From Tricholomella constricta (taxonomy: Eukaryota > Basidiomycota > Agaricomycetes > Agaricales > Lyophyllaceae), in contig JAACJP010000017.1 in NCBI GenBank assembly GCA_013368375.1, positions 372,001 to 436,000 on the forward strand: a stretch of 64,000 nt of DNA. The letters run 5' to 3'. The notes beneath the pieces were generated by a model. That model saw only the letters and a program-made list of their open reading frames with translations, did not search any database and had not been told where the DNA came from. The position numbers were made by a program, and so were the translations under genes. This document shows positions 1 to 11,756 of the stretch, one piece after another (the first letter of the stretch is position 1; each line of letters opens with the position of its first letter).

Positions 1-211
1 CTACAAATAAGGGCTGCGAAAGTACATCTTAGTGGCGTGTCAGTGTTAAGGAGTGACAATCTGTTCGTCGAAGAGAGAAAGTAATGACCTGAAAGAGCAA
101 AACAGGAAAAGAACTACGACTGCAGTACTACTTAGTGGGTAGAGTCTAACGAGAGGCGCGGCGAAGGAAAAATTTCATCCAAAGGGGGTCAAAAAAGAGG
201 GTATGCAGAGG
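1..211. other. left-edge intergenic sequence
   Basis: Sequence downstream of the lipase stop codon. I see no convincing coding sequence or RNA gene here. It probably holds the lipase 3' untranslated region. Confidence 0.4.
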
Positions 212-1425
212 TTAAGCGTGAAGTGTAGCGAACTTCTTTCGATACCTTTCCTCCCAACCGCTAATATCTGGATCAACCTTGTCGAGCCACCGAATTCGCC
301 TACAAAGCCTTTCAAAGTCCCGTTTATTATAATAGTTATGACCCCCTCTAGGGAACTCAAGGCTGCGCAGCTCATCTGTAGCCGGAGGCGCGGCCGTGAA
401 TGTAGAATGCTCGGACTCCGACGAAGGAACGCGGTACAGCCGTGTTCTGTCAAGATATAAAGGTTCCTTGGCAAAATGCTGGTACCCCAGCTGGGATGGG
501 GGCAGTGCAGGAACGCCTGCGCCCAGAATTCTTGTCATAATAAGTACATAGAAAGGGGGGAGCAGCTTACCGTCGTTGTAGGCCTTTACACTGTACTCTG
601 TCATTTTTTCTGACCCATGCGAGGTCTTGTAGGCCGCGACCAACTCCCGCCAATATTCCACTAAACTGGCGTCGCCAGTTCTCGGAGCGCCGAAAACTGC
701 TAGCTTTAGACTTAAACCGGACGACAGTGGAAGATCCGTGACACCGTCGCCTGCGAGAAGATCCATGCAAAGAAGGTATGAAATGCTACCACCCATACTA
801 TGTCCAGTGATTGCGAGCTCAGTCACCTCGTGGCATTCGAGACCTTTCCTTATCGCATCAAGGAGAAGGGGTTTGATGCCCTTATACAGAGCCCAAAACC
901 CAGAGTGAGCGTAGCCACGATGAGATGGGTGACGGTGCTTCAGAGCACGTAGGTCGTGCAAAGCAAGTTCCACACTAGAAGTTCCTGAGATCGCAACGAC
1001 GAGCTGCTTGATCGAGGGGCGGTAGACCACAAACGATGGCAGATGACCAACCGAGCCCTCGACAGAGGACACCAGGATGGCGTCTTGTAGAGTATGATAG
1101 CCTTCTAAGGGAAAATCGCGTTCCAGGAGAGTGGTGATGTTTTGGAATAGAAAATCCAAAGGTACCATGCTGTAGGCGACCTCTGCAAACTGGCCTGCAA
1201 ACAGTGATAACATATGAGACAAGACTTATAGAGGTTACACATATCGACCGCACCGAGTTCAGCAAGTTCGGTTTCGATTTCAGGCGACACGCGATCTGCG
1301 CTTGTCAAGCCGTACGATGAGCGAGTGGCAAGGGCTTTGGAGATCGACCGAAAATTGGTGAGTTTTTCCGAGGCGTACATCCGCCTTTGCTCCTCCGTCA
1401 GCGCATATTTCGGTTTCCAGAGCAT
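212..1425 (-). CDS. class 3 (fungal) lipase-like alpha/beta hydrolase
   Basis: Predicted triacylglycerol or ester lipase of the class 3 family. Proposed exons are 1425-1254, 1194-571 and 516-212, which sum to 1101 nt (366 aa). The nucleophile elbow GHSMGG holds the catalytic Ser, and the segment LVVAISGTSS fits the beta-strand and oxyanion region before it. Joining exon 1 to exon 2 gives ELAELGQFAEVAYS, typical of these enzymes. The 54-nt intron at 570-517 has GT and AG ends but is in frame and stop-free, so it could also be read as 18 extra residues. The start ATG at 1425 is uncertain, because another exon could lie upstream. No signal peptide is visible, which suggests an intracellular enzyme. 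The family call is firm; the substrate is unknown. Confidence 0.82.
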
Positions 1426-2598
1426 TGGTAGTGAAGGTTTTCTGAGAGAGAAGAGAACTCATCACAGCAGCCTCTTCGCGCAGCATGTTCAAAATGAGGA
1501 CTCGGAGGCGGCGGATTCGGTGATTAGTAAGCTGATCGGTCCTTCAGACGCACCAAAGCTGTCGACTCCGCGTCTGCTAAGTAACGTTCTAAGCTTGGAC
1601 TAAGGCTCACAACCGGACCTGCACCAAGCCTAGCTCACAAATTTAGAGCGGAAGTGCCTGCAAAACCTGGAATATCGACGGTGTGTACTTGATCATAAAC
1701 ATGTGAGTATCATAGGTGGATGGCATTTTCCTTCAAATCCTTGCAACCAAGCAAGAGACGCCAAATTTTGTCAACATCCATCACACGTGCACATTTTATC
1801 CCCTCTACTGTTGATTGAACCGAATCCCTTGCATATGTCTTCTTCTAGGTAAATTGATGTCAGCAGTCGATGACCTCGAGCGCAAGCATATTAACCTGCA
1901 ACATTCATTCAATCGACAAGATTGATCTGGCTCCCGCTCTCGGCCCAGGGTGCTCACGAATCTTTATCCATCGTCAAATTTCAAAAGGGTGCCAAATGCG
2001 CTGAAGACTGAATCTTCGTGATTTTCCCCAGATGCCTACTCGGAAATATCACCTTGCTGAACTGTGCTCGGCACATCTGAAGGAAAATCCGAAGAGAAGG
2101 CCTCGAATTCGGGAATGCTTCCGCACTTGCCGGCCATCATGTGAAATGCGTACCTGGATATCGGTTTTCTCTTGAACGCGACTAGGTAACTAGAGGTAAC
2201 TCCGCACAAGCTAATGTTCTTTACAGGCTTAGCCTTCGGAACAGGCTGCAAAATGAGCTCAATATGATGACTGCTGCCAACCCGGTCGGTGGCAAAGATC
2301 ATAGACCAAAACTCCAGTCGCCACCTGCTCTGATGGTCCATTCCCCATGGGTCTAATCCTTTTTCGAGCGCTCTCTCATGAACACCACAACGTCCAAGAA
2401 GCCTATCAGAGCAGCGCATCATACAGGGTACACCTGCTCGCTAAGCGCGTTACAACAGACGACGAGCTTCTTTGCTACCCTTGTTTTTAAGCCCTGATCT
2501 CAAGCACTCGGGGCCTTATAACAGAGCGTCGCTCGTCGCAATAATCTTCCAGCCTTCCACCTTCTTCAGGAGCGTCTACACCATCGTCACCCTGAAAG
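1426..2598. other. intergenic region, divergent promoters
   Basis: Separates the minus-strand lipase from the plus-strand membrane protein. It contains a 128-codon minus-strand open frame (2422-2036) that I cannot assign to any family and that lacks supporting exons. I treat it as probably non-coding. Both flanking promoters should lie here. Confidence 0.35.
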
Positions 2599-4339
2599 AT
2601 GCCTGATTGGAAGTCGCTAGAGGAATTGCAGAAGGATGCGGGTGTGTTTACCAAGTTCATGCACGCTCTTTTGGGTCTTTACGCGTATGTTATCACTCTG
2701 TTTTATCTTCACATTGCTAACGATGCGTTAGGTATGAATGGTTCATTTCGCTCGGTTTTGACTGGGACTTCATTTCTCGCAAGAAACGATTTCGCTGGCC
2801 CATGGTGCGGTGTCTTCACGCAGACCTATGCGCTCTTCAAGGATTCTTACCAGGCATCACATAGATCTTCTATTTCGCGGGCCGGTATCTATTGCTGTTC
2901 GCGATGATCGGAATGTAAGTCCTCCCACTCCACATAGCCTAACTTCTGATGTTGACGAGCCCGAAGCGCCATTGCTCTTGATACGACAACGTAAGTGTTC
3001 TTGCTGAGCGCTTATCCCACGTTGACCGACGACGAAATGGCAGCGAAATTAACTGCCAGTCTCTGTATACCTTCAACCAAGTTAGTGCCGACTTCTTTTC
3101 TTTCATCGGAAGAGTATTCAGATGCATTGCCCTCTTCAGCTTGCCGGAAATGCAGCAGTCGGACTGGCTAGTATCAACCTCTCCATACGCACGTTAGTGT
3201 CTGTTTCATTATCCGCCGCCCTCCGCGAACATTATTTCAATAACGATACTGATGTCTATATGAAGAATGGCTGTATGGTCTCAAAACAGATATATCGTCG
3301 GTTTCCTCATTCTCCTGATTTTGGGCCATTGGTCGTTGATCCTCCAAGGTATGAAGGATGAATAAATGTTCTTTTGAACGGCACTAAAGTACTGTGCCCT
3401 TCTGAAACCCACAGGCGTCCTTCTCACGGCAGTATGGGTTGACCCAGTAGGCTGCATGATAACGTCGACTAATAACAAAATCCTCGCTGCAACCTTCATC
3501 TACTCCATGTGTTTCGATCTCATCGTCCTGGTCCTCAACGCCTACAAACTCCTGGGCGTAAACTCGAAAAATCAAGGATTTGGAACTAGCAGAATTGCGA
3601 AAATGATCTTTGAAGACGGGCTAATCTTCTTCATCATCGCGTACGTTGCCTGAGTCTTCCGATATTCGCGCGCCAGCAATTTATAGTGTCGTCCTCCTCC
3701 AGCTTCGTCGCTAATTTGCTCGCCACGGTGTTCATGGTTCTTGATTTGAACCAGATTATGAGCGTCATCTTCAACGTTCCCGCGGCCGTAGCCTCGACTG
3801 TAAGTTCCACTCTGCTCTCAGTGTATCTTCGTACGGCAGGATCTGCGATATCTCACGCCTTCATCAATTCATCATCATCACCTGCTAATGTTCCCCCACC
3901 CAGATCGTCGCCTGTCGTGTGGTTCGTCGACTGACCAACTTCACAAATCATAGCGCAGAAATCTAGTGAGTAGGACAAAAAGTTCGATCATTCAGATTAG
4001 GACTGCTGCTAAATGACTCTATTCCGCATCGCCAGTGGTGCCTCCTCGTCTCACTCTGGCCAAGGCATCGCGTTCCGCGGGGGACAGCCAAGCTTGGCAC
4101 GGGGAATGACGACAATCGGGTCGTATAAAGGTGCACCGAAAAGCGGTGTCCACGTCCAGGTGAGTATCATTCATTGCTTCTCGCGGTGAATGCATTGTTG
4201 GTACTAAATGCCGTGTTAGATGGAGACATTTACCCATGGAGAAGACGGACAAGATCTGGAATTAAAATCAAGAGGGCAGAGGCTTGCTGAGGTTAGCGAC
4301 TCTGACATCGACCTCGAGGCGAAGGGGCGCCCTTTGTAA
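2599..4339 (+). CDS. multi-pass (seven-TM-like) basidiomycete membrane protein, paralogue A
   Basis: Exons 2599-2684, 2732-2804, 2865-2914, 2967-2990, 3044-3080, 3140-3192, 3266-3348, 3415-3640, 3703-3799, 3904-3965, 4036-4159 and 4220-4339 sum to 1035 nt (344 aa). The protein starts MPDWKSLEELQKDAG and carries about seven hydrophobic stretches, with short motifs such as FRWPM, TEINCQ, LGHWSL and NVPAAVAST between them. The C-terminal tail of about 100 residues is polar and probably cytoplasmic. The family is frequent in mushroom-forming fungi and has no function I can name. The gene at 6611-8331 is a clear paralogue in the same orientation; this copy lacks two of its introns. The exon 3799/3904 junction crosses a longer 104-nt intron. 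Function unknown; the gene model is well supported by the paralogue alignment. Confidence 0.8.
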
Positions 4340-6610
4340 ACCATCAAAGAAACAAATTGCATCTCGACACATAGGCCACGGTGGATCTAGAACGTACAGT
4401 ATTATACCCCACTTTTTTTTTGGGCAATTGTACCTAGAAAGTTGGTATAATGGATTTATAATGGAACACGGATATCATGTCCTGTGAGGGTCGGCAGTCG
4501 CGTCGAGTGCGGGTGGTATTCTCTTTTGACGTCCTCTACATCCCCGTGAGTCCAATTTTGGACATGACAAGGCCAGTGATTGCAGATCTGATGCGCCATA
4601 CTGCAATTCACCGCACAGGGTCAGATATCCTACCGATATCATACAGGATGATCGCTTTGGGGAAGCAGGCACCCAGAAATTCATTGAGAATATGAGGCCT
4701 TGAAAACCGCACTGAAACTGAATTTCCAGCCATATGTACCTATCTTGTTTTCATGCAGCCTGAAATTCTTGCTGGGATTTCGAGTTTATCACTGATTTTT
4801 GGATCACCCGAAAAGTTGTACTTCCCGGCGGTGTGTGAGTGCGACCTCAGCTCAACTGCATGAACAACCATGAAATGTATGGAGCACGGAGTCGTGATTT
4901 ATGAAAGGATGCATGGAGCACGGAGACCCCATTGGTAGATCTGGCCGCGGTCAAGGGTCATGAGAAGATTCGAACTTCGACCTTTATTCAGATATCAAGA
5001 CAACCGTCCGAGCGGCTTGATCACACACGGACCCTCTTTTCAATTTTCCTTTGACATGGCACGCACTTGCATTTATGCGAAAGGTACATACATAATCGCG
5101 TGATGGATGTCCACTTCATATTGATGCTGCTGTACGCGGAGGACCGTTAACGTTGCCATTATTGAATCCATCTGTTCAGACATGCGTCAACGAAGCAAGT
5201 GACATTTCCGGATGTGTCCGATTTCATAGAAGGGTGTGTAGATGCTACTTGATCGCATGGGATTGATTCATGAAAAAAAACTCGAGGACACTTGGATGGA
5301 CGGAATGGAGCTGCAGCGCGGAAACGGCAGGGGAGGCCGTCGGCAAATAATCCTTGGTGGAGGTGTGAAAACATGGGGCTCAATGCTTTCTCCGATGGTA
5401 CGTACTTCAGTTGCCTTGCGACGTGATTTTTGGTCTGATTATTGTCGTTCAAGCCTGCGAATCTTCGTTCCCCAATAAGAACAAGAGGCGAGAATTCTCA
5501 ACGCTACATATGCAAAAGTAAGTCAGCATGCCCGAGGATAGGCGAGGCATTCAGCATCGACAAGTGAGTGAGTTCTATACAACGCACGCGATGATGGGCG
5601 GTATGAGTACGCGAAAACATGACGCTGGACGCACTGTACGACCTACGATGAGGAACACGGGTCGCATGATACATAGGCACTTGAAAAGGAAAACTTTACG
5701 GTCGAGGAAGTCGTAACTGTGACCGCTGTGTGAACAAGCAAGTGCAGGAAGAGCTACAGGGCTGATGGTGCCGGCAAGCTAGGAGTGATGGAAAGCGGCT
5801 GATTCTTCGAGGTGAGAGAAAGTGCGTTGCACACCTCCGCACAAGCGCACGTTGTATAATCCATCAAGAGAGTCGGCTGTTGCGAAGCTGGATGAGGGTG
5901 TGCTCCAGACCGTCCTTATATCAATCTAGTTCGAAGCAGCGCCTGTGGGCAGAAGGGTTCAACGCTTTGGGGAATTGCAAGAGGAGTTCTGAGATGTTGT
6001 CGGTTGACACAAAATTGGAATGCACTGCGACGCAATGAACATTGTATACTGTGAGCACCGCCAAGTCAGCGTGGGCGAGAGGATGATGGTCAACATGCGT
6101 GCAAGCGGACCTCGAAAAATCTGATGAGGCTCTTGCTGTTTGAACGACCCTAAGTACTCAATCCACATGATGGGGTTTAGGTGAGATAAGTATCTTTTGA
6201 ATTCTTGACCCCAGATTCAACGACGCCTTCGACTTCCCATTAACAGACTAGTATGATTGTTGATGCATTGTCAGTAAAAAGGCTGAAAACACGCTTTTCT
6301 CTTCGCAGGGTTCGAATTCGGGAACAAGCCCGCCAGGCCGCTAGATAAGAAACATAGAGGATCATTCTGTTTCCATCGTTCCAAGCAACCTTCAAAGTCG
6401 ATGCCAGTGACATCGTTCGGTGACATCGCTTAGATTAATCTTCGTTCGCCGAGAGGAACAGGCCGAGAAGGGCCTGACTTCTGTTCTCAGGCAGAAGAGA
6501 GAAGCATCTACCACTCCACTTGTCACGGATATATAATTCAGCGCCCGTCGCTCTGCTCCTCAGCCTTTCCAGAGCTCCCTTCGTTAATCCTTGCTGCTGC
6601 TCCTGCTACC
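4340..6610. other. 2.3-kb intergenic region
   Basis: Between the two membrane-protein paralogues. Small open frames occur on both strands, but none has recognisable motifs or splice-linked neighbours. A B-box-like string near 4970 and another near 6310 do not fold into a tRNA. The right end holds the promoter of paralogue B. Confidence 0.4.
6530..6536 (+). promoter_or_regulatory. TATA-box-like element of paralogue B
   Basis: The string TATATAA lies about 75 nt before the ATG at 6611. This is a usual place for a core promoter element in filamentous fungi. Placement alone supports the call. Confidence 0.4.
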
Positions 6611-8331
6611 ATGGTCGATTGGAAGTCACCTGAGGAGATTCAGAGAGATGCTGGTACGTTGTTCCTGATCCTGATCCCCTCCCTGTCTCAATAATGGCTT
6701 TGTAGCTGCATTCAATAAGTTTATGCACGCTTTGTTGGGGCTCTACATGTGCGTCACGTTCTTTGCAAACGTCCAAACACTAAACCCTCAATATAGCTGG
6801 GAATGGTTCACGTCGCTGGAATTCGATTGGCAATACATCACTGGCAAGAAAAAGTTCCGATGGCCAATGGTAGCTTTCCTTAGTCGTACCTATCCCCTGG
6901 CTTACAATCTCTTTCAGATATTCTACTTCTTGAATCGATACTGCCTACTATTTGCATTGATAGGAATGTACGATAACGTGATTTGTTTTATGGAGGATCT
7001 GGTCTGACTGGTATATCCACAGTGCGATTGCGCTAAATGTCACAACGTGAGGTCCTACACCCGCTCTCTTATTCCCTTGTTTAACGGCTTGTAGCGAGAT
7101 AAACTGCCAGGGACTCTATACTTTCAATTCAGTGAGTCGACTATATTTACAGATCCTGTTTTTGACTACTGACTTCGACTTCAGTGTTTCGGAAATGCTG
7201 CTATTGGTCTCGCTAGTATCAACCTTTCACTACGAACGTACGTGTATGCGCCTTCGAGAATCTAAATCCCTTATCTTTATCAACCTTTCTTCTAGAATGG
7301 CTGTATGGTCGCAGAGATGGTACATTGTGGTACCTCTCGTTGGCGTAATCCTCGGGCATTGGTCTCTTCTCTTACACGGTAATTGCCTCTGCCCCTTCAT
7401 ATGCGTGCTTATTTGACCTCAGGGTTATCAAGGCATTCTTTTGAAAGCGGAATGGAACTCAGAGCAAGGTTGTGTCATTACCTCTACCGACAACCACCTT
7501 CTCGCCATCACCTTCATTTACACCATGGTGTTTGACTTATGTGTGCTCTCCCTCACCGCGTTCAAGCTCTTCTTTGGCTCCAGAGCAAGTTCTAGACTCG
7601 TGACCCTCATCTTCAACGATGGTTTGATTTATTTCGCCATTGCGTACGTCGTTCATGTAATGTGTTCCACAAATTGCTTAGAAGCTGATAGCGACTTTCG
7701 TATAGATTTTTGGCGAACTTGATTGCAACTGTAAGCACATTGCTTGAGACTAACTCTTTTAGCACAACCACCTGACCCACATCCTATCAGATCTTCATGC
7801 TTCTCAACTTAAATCCGGTGATGTCGATCATTGCCAATGTTCCCGCCGCCATCGCATCCACCGTCAGTCAACCCCAGCTCGTCATAGGTTGCCGGCTAAA
7901 TATCATCTGTGCAGATCGTGGCGTGCCGCGCTGTCCGGCGTCTGTCGAACTACACCTCTCAGGGGCCTGAGGTCTTTGCGTACGTTTGCTTTCCTTCTCA
8001 CCATCGCCACGCTATTTATACCCCTCATCAGAACGACCACGCAAGGTTCCACTCTAGCCTTCCGCTCCGGTGGTGGAACAATCATGCGTCCTAAAATCAC
8101 GACGAAGCTGTCCACCACCGCGCCTACCGAGGGGGTCCATGTTCAGGTGTGTAACACCTTTGATGATGGGAGTCCTCAATTGACTGACAGCATGTCCAGA
8201 TGGAGACGTTTGAAAGCCCCTCAGATAAGTCCTTCGTGGAGTACGACGCCGCAGGCCATATCGTCAAGAGCGACAGTTATGATCCCGAGGCGCAGAATAT
8301 TAGCAACGAATTCAAGCGTCCGCCCTACTAG
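6611..8331 (+). CDS. multi-pass (seven-TM-like) basidiomycete membrane protein, paralogue B
   Basis: Fourteen exons: 6611-6653, 6706-6747, 6796-6869, 6918-6967, 7023-7046, 7095-7131, 7185-7237, 7296-7378, 7433-7643, 7706-7730, 7791-7862, 7915-7979, 8032-8146 and 8200-8331, summing to 1026 nt (341 aa). It starts MVDWKSPEEIQRDAAAF and continues with LYIWEWFTSLEFDW and KKKFRWPM. Roughly seven transmembrane helices follow, then a polar tail ending NEFKRPPY. The acceptor at 7432 (CAAG) is chosen because it restores LLLHGILLK; the nearer CAG would break the frame. It shares most splice positions with paralogue A but has two more introns. Probably an integral membrane protein of unknown role in a family expanded in Agaricomycetes. 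Confidence 0.83.
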
Positions 8332-9539
8332 ATGAGGACTCCCCAGCGACATATCTCGGACTTGGCATCGTCTCTACACTTTTTGACCGTGGCATCCAGC
8401 AAAAACAAAAGTATTGCCACTATTCCCACCACACGTACACTCATTCGGCGACATCACCCGTCTTGCCTCGGCTATCATCATATACCACTTTCGATACCCA
8501 AGGTTCAGTCCGGTGTGTCACTGTCTGTCATCACAATTCGCATCGCGTTTCCCAATGACTTCAGTTTAACTCGTCATGCAATTACCCTCGTTTCGCTATC
8601 GCTATCCTTGTTATACAGGAGTACGGTTTCCAATCCTATTCCTATTCGCATACCCGACTCCGGCAGCAGCATTGTTACCCATCGCCATCGTATAAAAAGA
8701 AGAAAAGAGCTTCCCCTTGTCCCACATCAGGTGCCCTCGCCACACACATAAATTGTATGTATTATTAAACCTGTTGTACCTCGAAGCTAGAAAGTTAGAG
8801 AGATTAAATTCTTGCCCTCCCTTCTTTTCCTTCTCTGTGCCTCGCTTCCGATGACCGAGGAGAAGAGTAGTATGTTTTCCAAGCCCAGGCGGGAATCAGC
8901 GCTCAGCGCTCAACATTGAGAACGTTCGAAATTTGCTCGTGCATCCCTTGACACAATGGTCAGTCAGCATCGATGTCCTTGGTACGCAGTCTTGATCGTC
9001 CACTTATTGTAGAGTACTTCTCTCGTAGTGATATTCCATGTGGTTGTGGTGCGCGTTTCCCCCAAAAAGACGTTTGTCGGGCATATGCCATGAATTGACA
9101 TCTCGACGTTATCATATGCTCCAAGAGTCGTTCTTCGTAGTTAGGGTCGAGCTCGGACACCGGCACATGTACGCGCGATCGTGTAAAAATCTTTGACTTT
9201 CTGAGCTACAATGTTGTCATGCCGTATGGCCGCCATACGTACATCTTGAGCGCGCGTCTTGCAACAGTCACGGCTTGGAAGCGAAGATATGCTCAGCTAC
9301 TCAGCTGGAACCAGGTCAATAAAATGAGCTGTCAAGCCCGACGCACTGAATTGTATCGATCAATGCCGTGTTGGCACGTCCATTAATAGAACATTGAGCT
9401 TCGCGGCTGTCTGCCACTACCTCCAGAAAAAAAATTATCATGATCATACACTCGAGAGGGGAAGAATGCATCACAGTACTCATCGACACGCAGCCAACGG
9501 GTTCTCGGGGTTCCGGTTTTTGAAAGAATAACCTTTATC
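8332..9539. other. intergenic region
   Basis: Follows the stop codon of paralogue B. A long open frame continues in another frame up to 8751, but it is Ser/Thr/His-rich without motifs and is most likely 3' untranslated sequence. I see nothing else that I can support. Confidence 0.35.
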
Positions 9540-10690
9540 GCCCGAGCCACGGCGGAGAAGGGCGCAAAGGGAACCTGTTTCCTTAAGGGCCTGAATAAGC
9601 TCTAAAGTCCATGACCTCGTCGTTCTCGATGTCGTAAATCAACCCATGAATGAATACGTCGGTGGCGTGTTTTGTTGGGTGGTCAGACCACTTCTCCACG
9701 AACGAGGTCTCCTGGCTTAAGAAGGTGAGATCGAGGCACGCTAGTACACGTACGAGTAAGTTTAGATTTCGATAGGATGCGGAGAATCTGAGCGTACATC
9801 TCTGGAACTTTCTGGCTTTTAAGCATATGTTCGACAATGAGCTGTACGTTTTACTCAACAAGAGCACGAAATCCGGTTAAAGAATGGCAAGTCATTGGAC
9901 GGCCTGGTAAAGCACTTAGGACTCACGGTCCTGAATCCGAGGCTCCTTGACAGTCGTAAGAGATTTGTTCTTTTCTCGAACACCGTGACTTCCGGCTTAA
10001 TCTCTATTTCAGTGTTCTCGGCATTTCTATTGAAGGAGTGGGAGTACATTGTTGATGTGCCGTACAAGGCGCGAATAGAATTGATTGATCCATTGCTAAA
10101 TTGCTGCAGCGACAGGCCCTCGTGGTGCTCCGGGTGGCTTCATGATTGCAGATCCATAGTGGCCCCTTGCAATGACGTGCTTGACGCGCAACTCGCAACG
10201 GCATATGCAAGAACCGGTTGGCTGTTATTCAACGGCACTATCGTCGACTGACGCCAAAGAGGAACTCACGATTTTCCGTCATCTCTGATGAATTTATTGG
10301 CGATGTTGCCTTCCGAGAAGAACAGTCCGGGTCTAGCGTTGAAAACCGTGCCCTCGCCAACTTGGCTGTCCGAACAGCTGGTGAGCACAAACAGCGGCTG
10401 TGAAGGGTGTTAAAAATCAGTAGATAAATCGGGCGAAGGAACATAAGAGGACAAACGTTGGCCAACTGCTTCATCAAATTTGGGTAGTTCATGTTGATGT
10501 TAGCTCAGAATTGGTTGTTTCCGTCCAGCAGCTGCTGGAACTCGGGAGCATGAGGTGTGTAATTTGTCGGATACAATCATCCAATCATACAAAACTCAGC
10601 ACGAGGAGCGGCATAACCAGGGTGGGCCGAAATCGGAGAAATGAGCAACAAGGTCACCAAAGAGGGCAAGAACAGGATGTGGGGATACAT
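9540..10690 (-). pseudogene. secreted beta-carbonic anhydrase pseudogene
   Basis: Read on the minus strand this is a decayed beta-class carbonic anhydrase, a zinc enzyme interconverting CO2 and bicarbonate. It begins at 10690 with an apparent signal peptide (MYPHILFLPSLVTLLLISP). Next comes QQLLDGNNQF, interrupted by a TGA at 10507-10505. The zinc and active-site motif CSDSR survives as CSDSQ (about 10376-10362). The motif expected as GHYGCGG reads GHYGSA (10164-10147), so the Cys ligand is gone. A frameshift separates LAYAV from RVKHVIARGHYG, and a TAG lies at 10098-10096. Near 9660 VFIHGLIYDIEN matches the family's C-terminal strand, and KQVPFAPFSAV ends it. Several independent lesions make this a pseudogene, not a sequencing slip. 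A second remnant lies at 11305-11619. Confidence 0.8.
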
Positions 10691-11304
10691 GATTGAGACG
10701 TTTCACGACCGGCGTTAACACTGAAGCAGCGAAGACTACACAACGGCCAGCACTGATAGGAAAGAAACGGTGAGTGGCAAGCAGCTGACGAGGACGAGGA
10801 GGATTTGCTTTCGTGGCATGTCATTAACATATGTATGTCGCAGTATTCATGAAGCGTCGTGACAGAGCACAGGTTTGTACAGGGCTGAGGACTTGAAAAC
10901 CAGTTATCTCCGGGGGAGATAAGCCCCATGATGTGGTGGGAGGTTGTATCTTGGAGGGAGTGATGGCCCACACAGGTACCGTTGGACTTCGCTGCAGTGC
11001 CTGGGTCAGACTCGTCGTCTTTTAATTTGATATCGCCGTCCAGAATCATCCAATACGCGTGCACTGATCGAAGCAAAATCTTGTTCCAACCAGAAGCAAA
11101 TCCTAAACTCTTGGCGGCGATTATGTACAAACAAAGGCGCGCATTGAGTTCCAGATTCCTTCTGTAGAGAATGGCCGCCTAAGAAACCGACGTTAACTGT
11201 ACATGATAGGCCCCAGCCCATTAGTATTTGGTCAATCTCAAGCCGGCATAAGAAATCGCTTCAATTTACACAACGATTCACAGCGGGCCGGGACTTCCAG
11301 CTGT
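10691..11304. other. intergenic region between the carbonic anhydrase relics
   Basis: A 158-codon minus-strand open frame covers 11130-10654 but has no family motif and overlaps the start of the pseudogene in another frame. I regard it as chance. It probably holds the dead promoter of the first pseudogene. Confidence 0.3.
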
Positions 11305-11619
11305 TCATTCTGCTGGGTCATCTCCTGTCATCTCAGCTGCGGCCAAGACGGCAGGGAAAGGAGCGGAGGGGATCTGTTTGCCAGGAGGACCCACAGACAT
11401 CATTAATGGGTCCGTGACCTGCAACGCGCTTGATGATCGAGTTTCCAAGCGATGGCGGCAGTGCTGGGTCCAGTAATTGATCAGACTTTTGAAATGACTG
11501 AGAAGTAAGACGAACATTTGGAATGGCACTGTTGCATGACGGATTTTAATATTGATGTTCTCCTCGACGAGAGCGCGGAGTCCAGCTATACTGTTAGAGT
11601 CGTCGAAGACAGTATGCAT
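11305..11619 (-). pseudogene. second beta-carbonic anhydrase remnant (C-terminal part)
   Basis: The minus strand encodes AGLRALVEENI and, further on, SVGPPGKQIPSAPFPAV. These match the late helix and the C-terminal tail of beta-carbonic anhydrases. The tail aligns with KQVPFAPFSAV at the end of the pseudogene at 9540-10690. Between the two pieces the expected HGxxYDIE strand is missing, and the frame reads unrelated residues. No N-terminal half with CxDxR or HxxC is visible upstream. I take it as a truncated relic of a second copy. It could alternatively be a displaced 3' part of the same ancestral gene. Confidence 0.5.
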
Positions 11620-11756
11620 CCAACACGCGTTTCACGCACATGACCGTGTCCCGAAACAGGACGTGTCGTGTTGGTCACTGTTTGATTGTGTGGCTCGAGA
11701 TCAACAACTCTACGAGTACTGCTGCAGCCATATAGACCAGCTGTTCGCTTTAGTCC

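Noticed and set aside
4955..5040. A tRNA gene suggested by the T-arm-like string GAAGTTCGAATCTTC (minus strand)
   Set aside because: The T-arm pairs well, but the acceptor stem pairs only over four or five bases. The supposed D-arm and anticodon arm do not form, and a box A-like string nearby is on the opposite strand.
6305..6330. B-box-like GGGTTCGAATTC on the plus strand
   Set aside because: The flanks do not pair into a T-stem and there is no box A 30-60 nt upstream, so no tRNA is supported.
8332..8751. 139-codon plus-strand open frame after paralogue B
   Set aside because: It is Ser/Thr/Ile/Pro-rich, has no motif, starts right at the stop of the previous gene and is best explained as 3' untranslated sequence.
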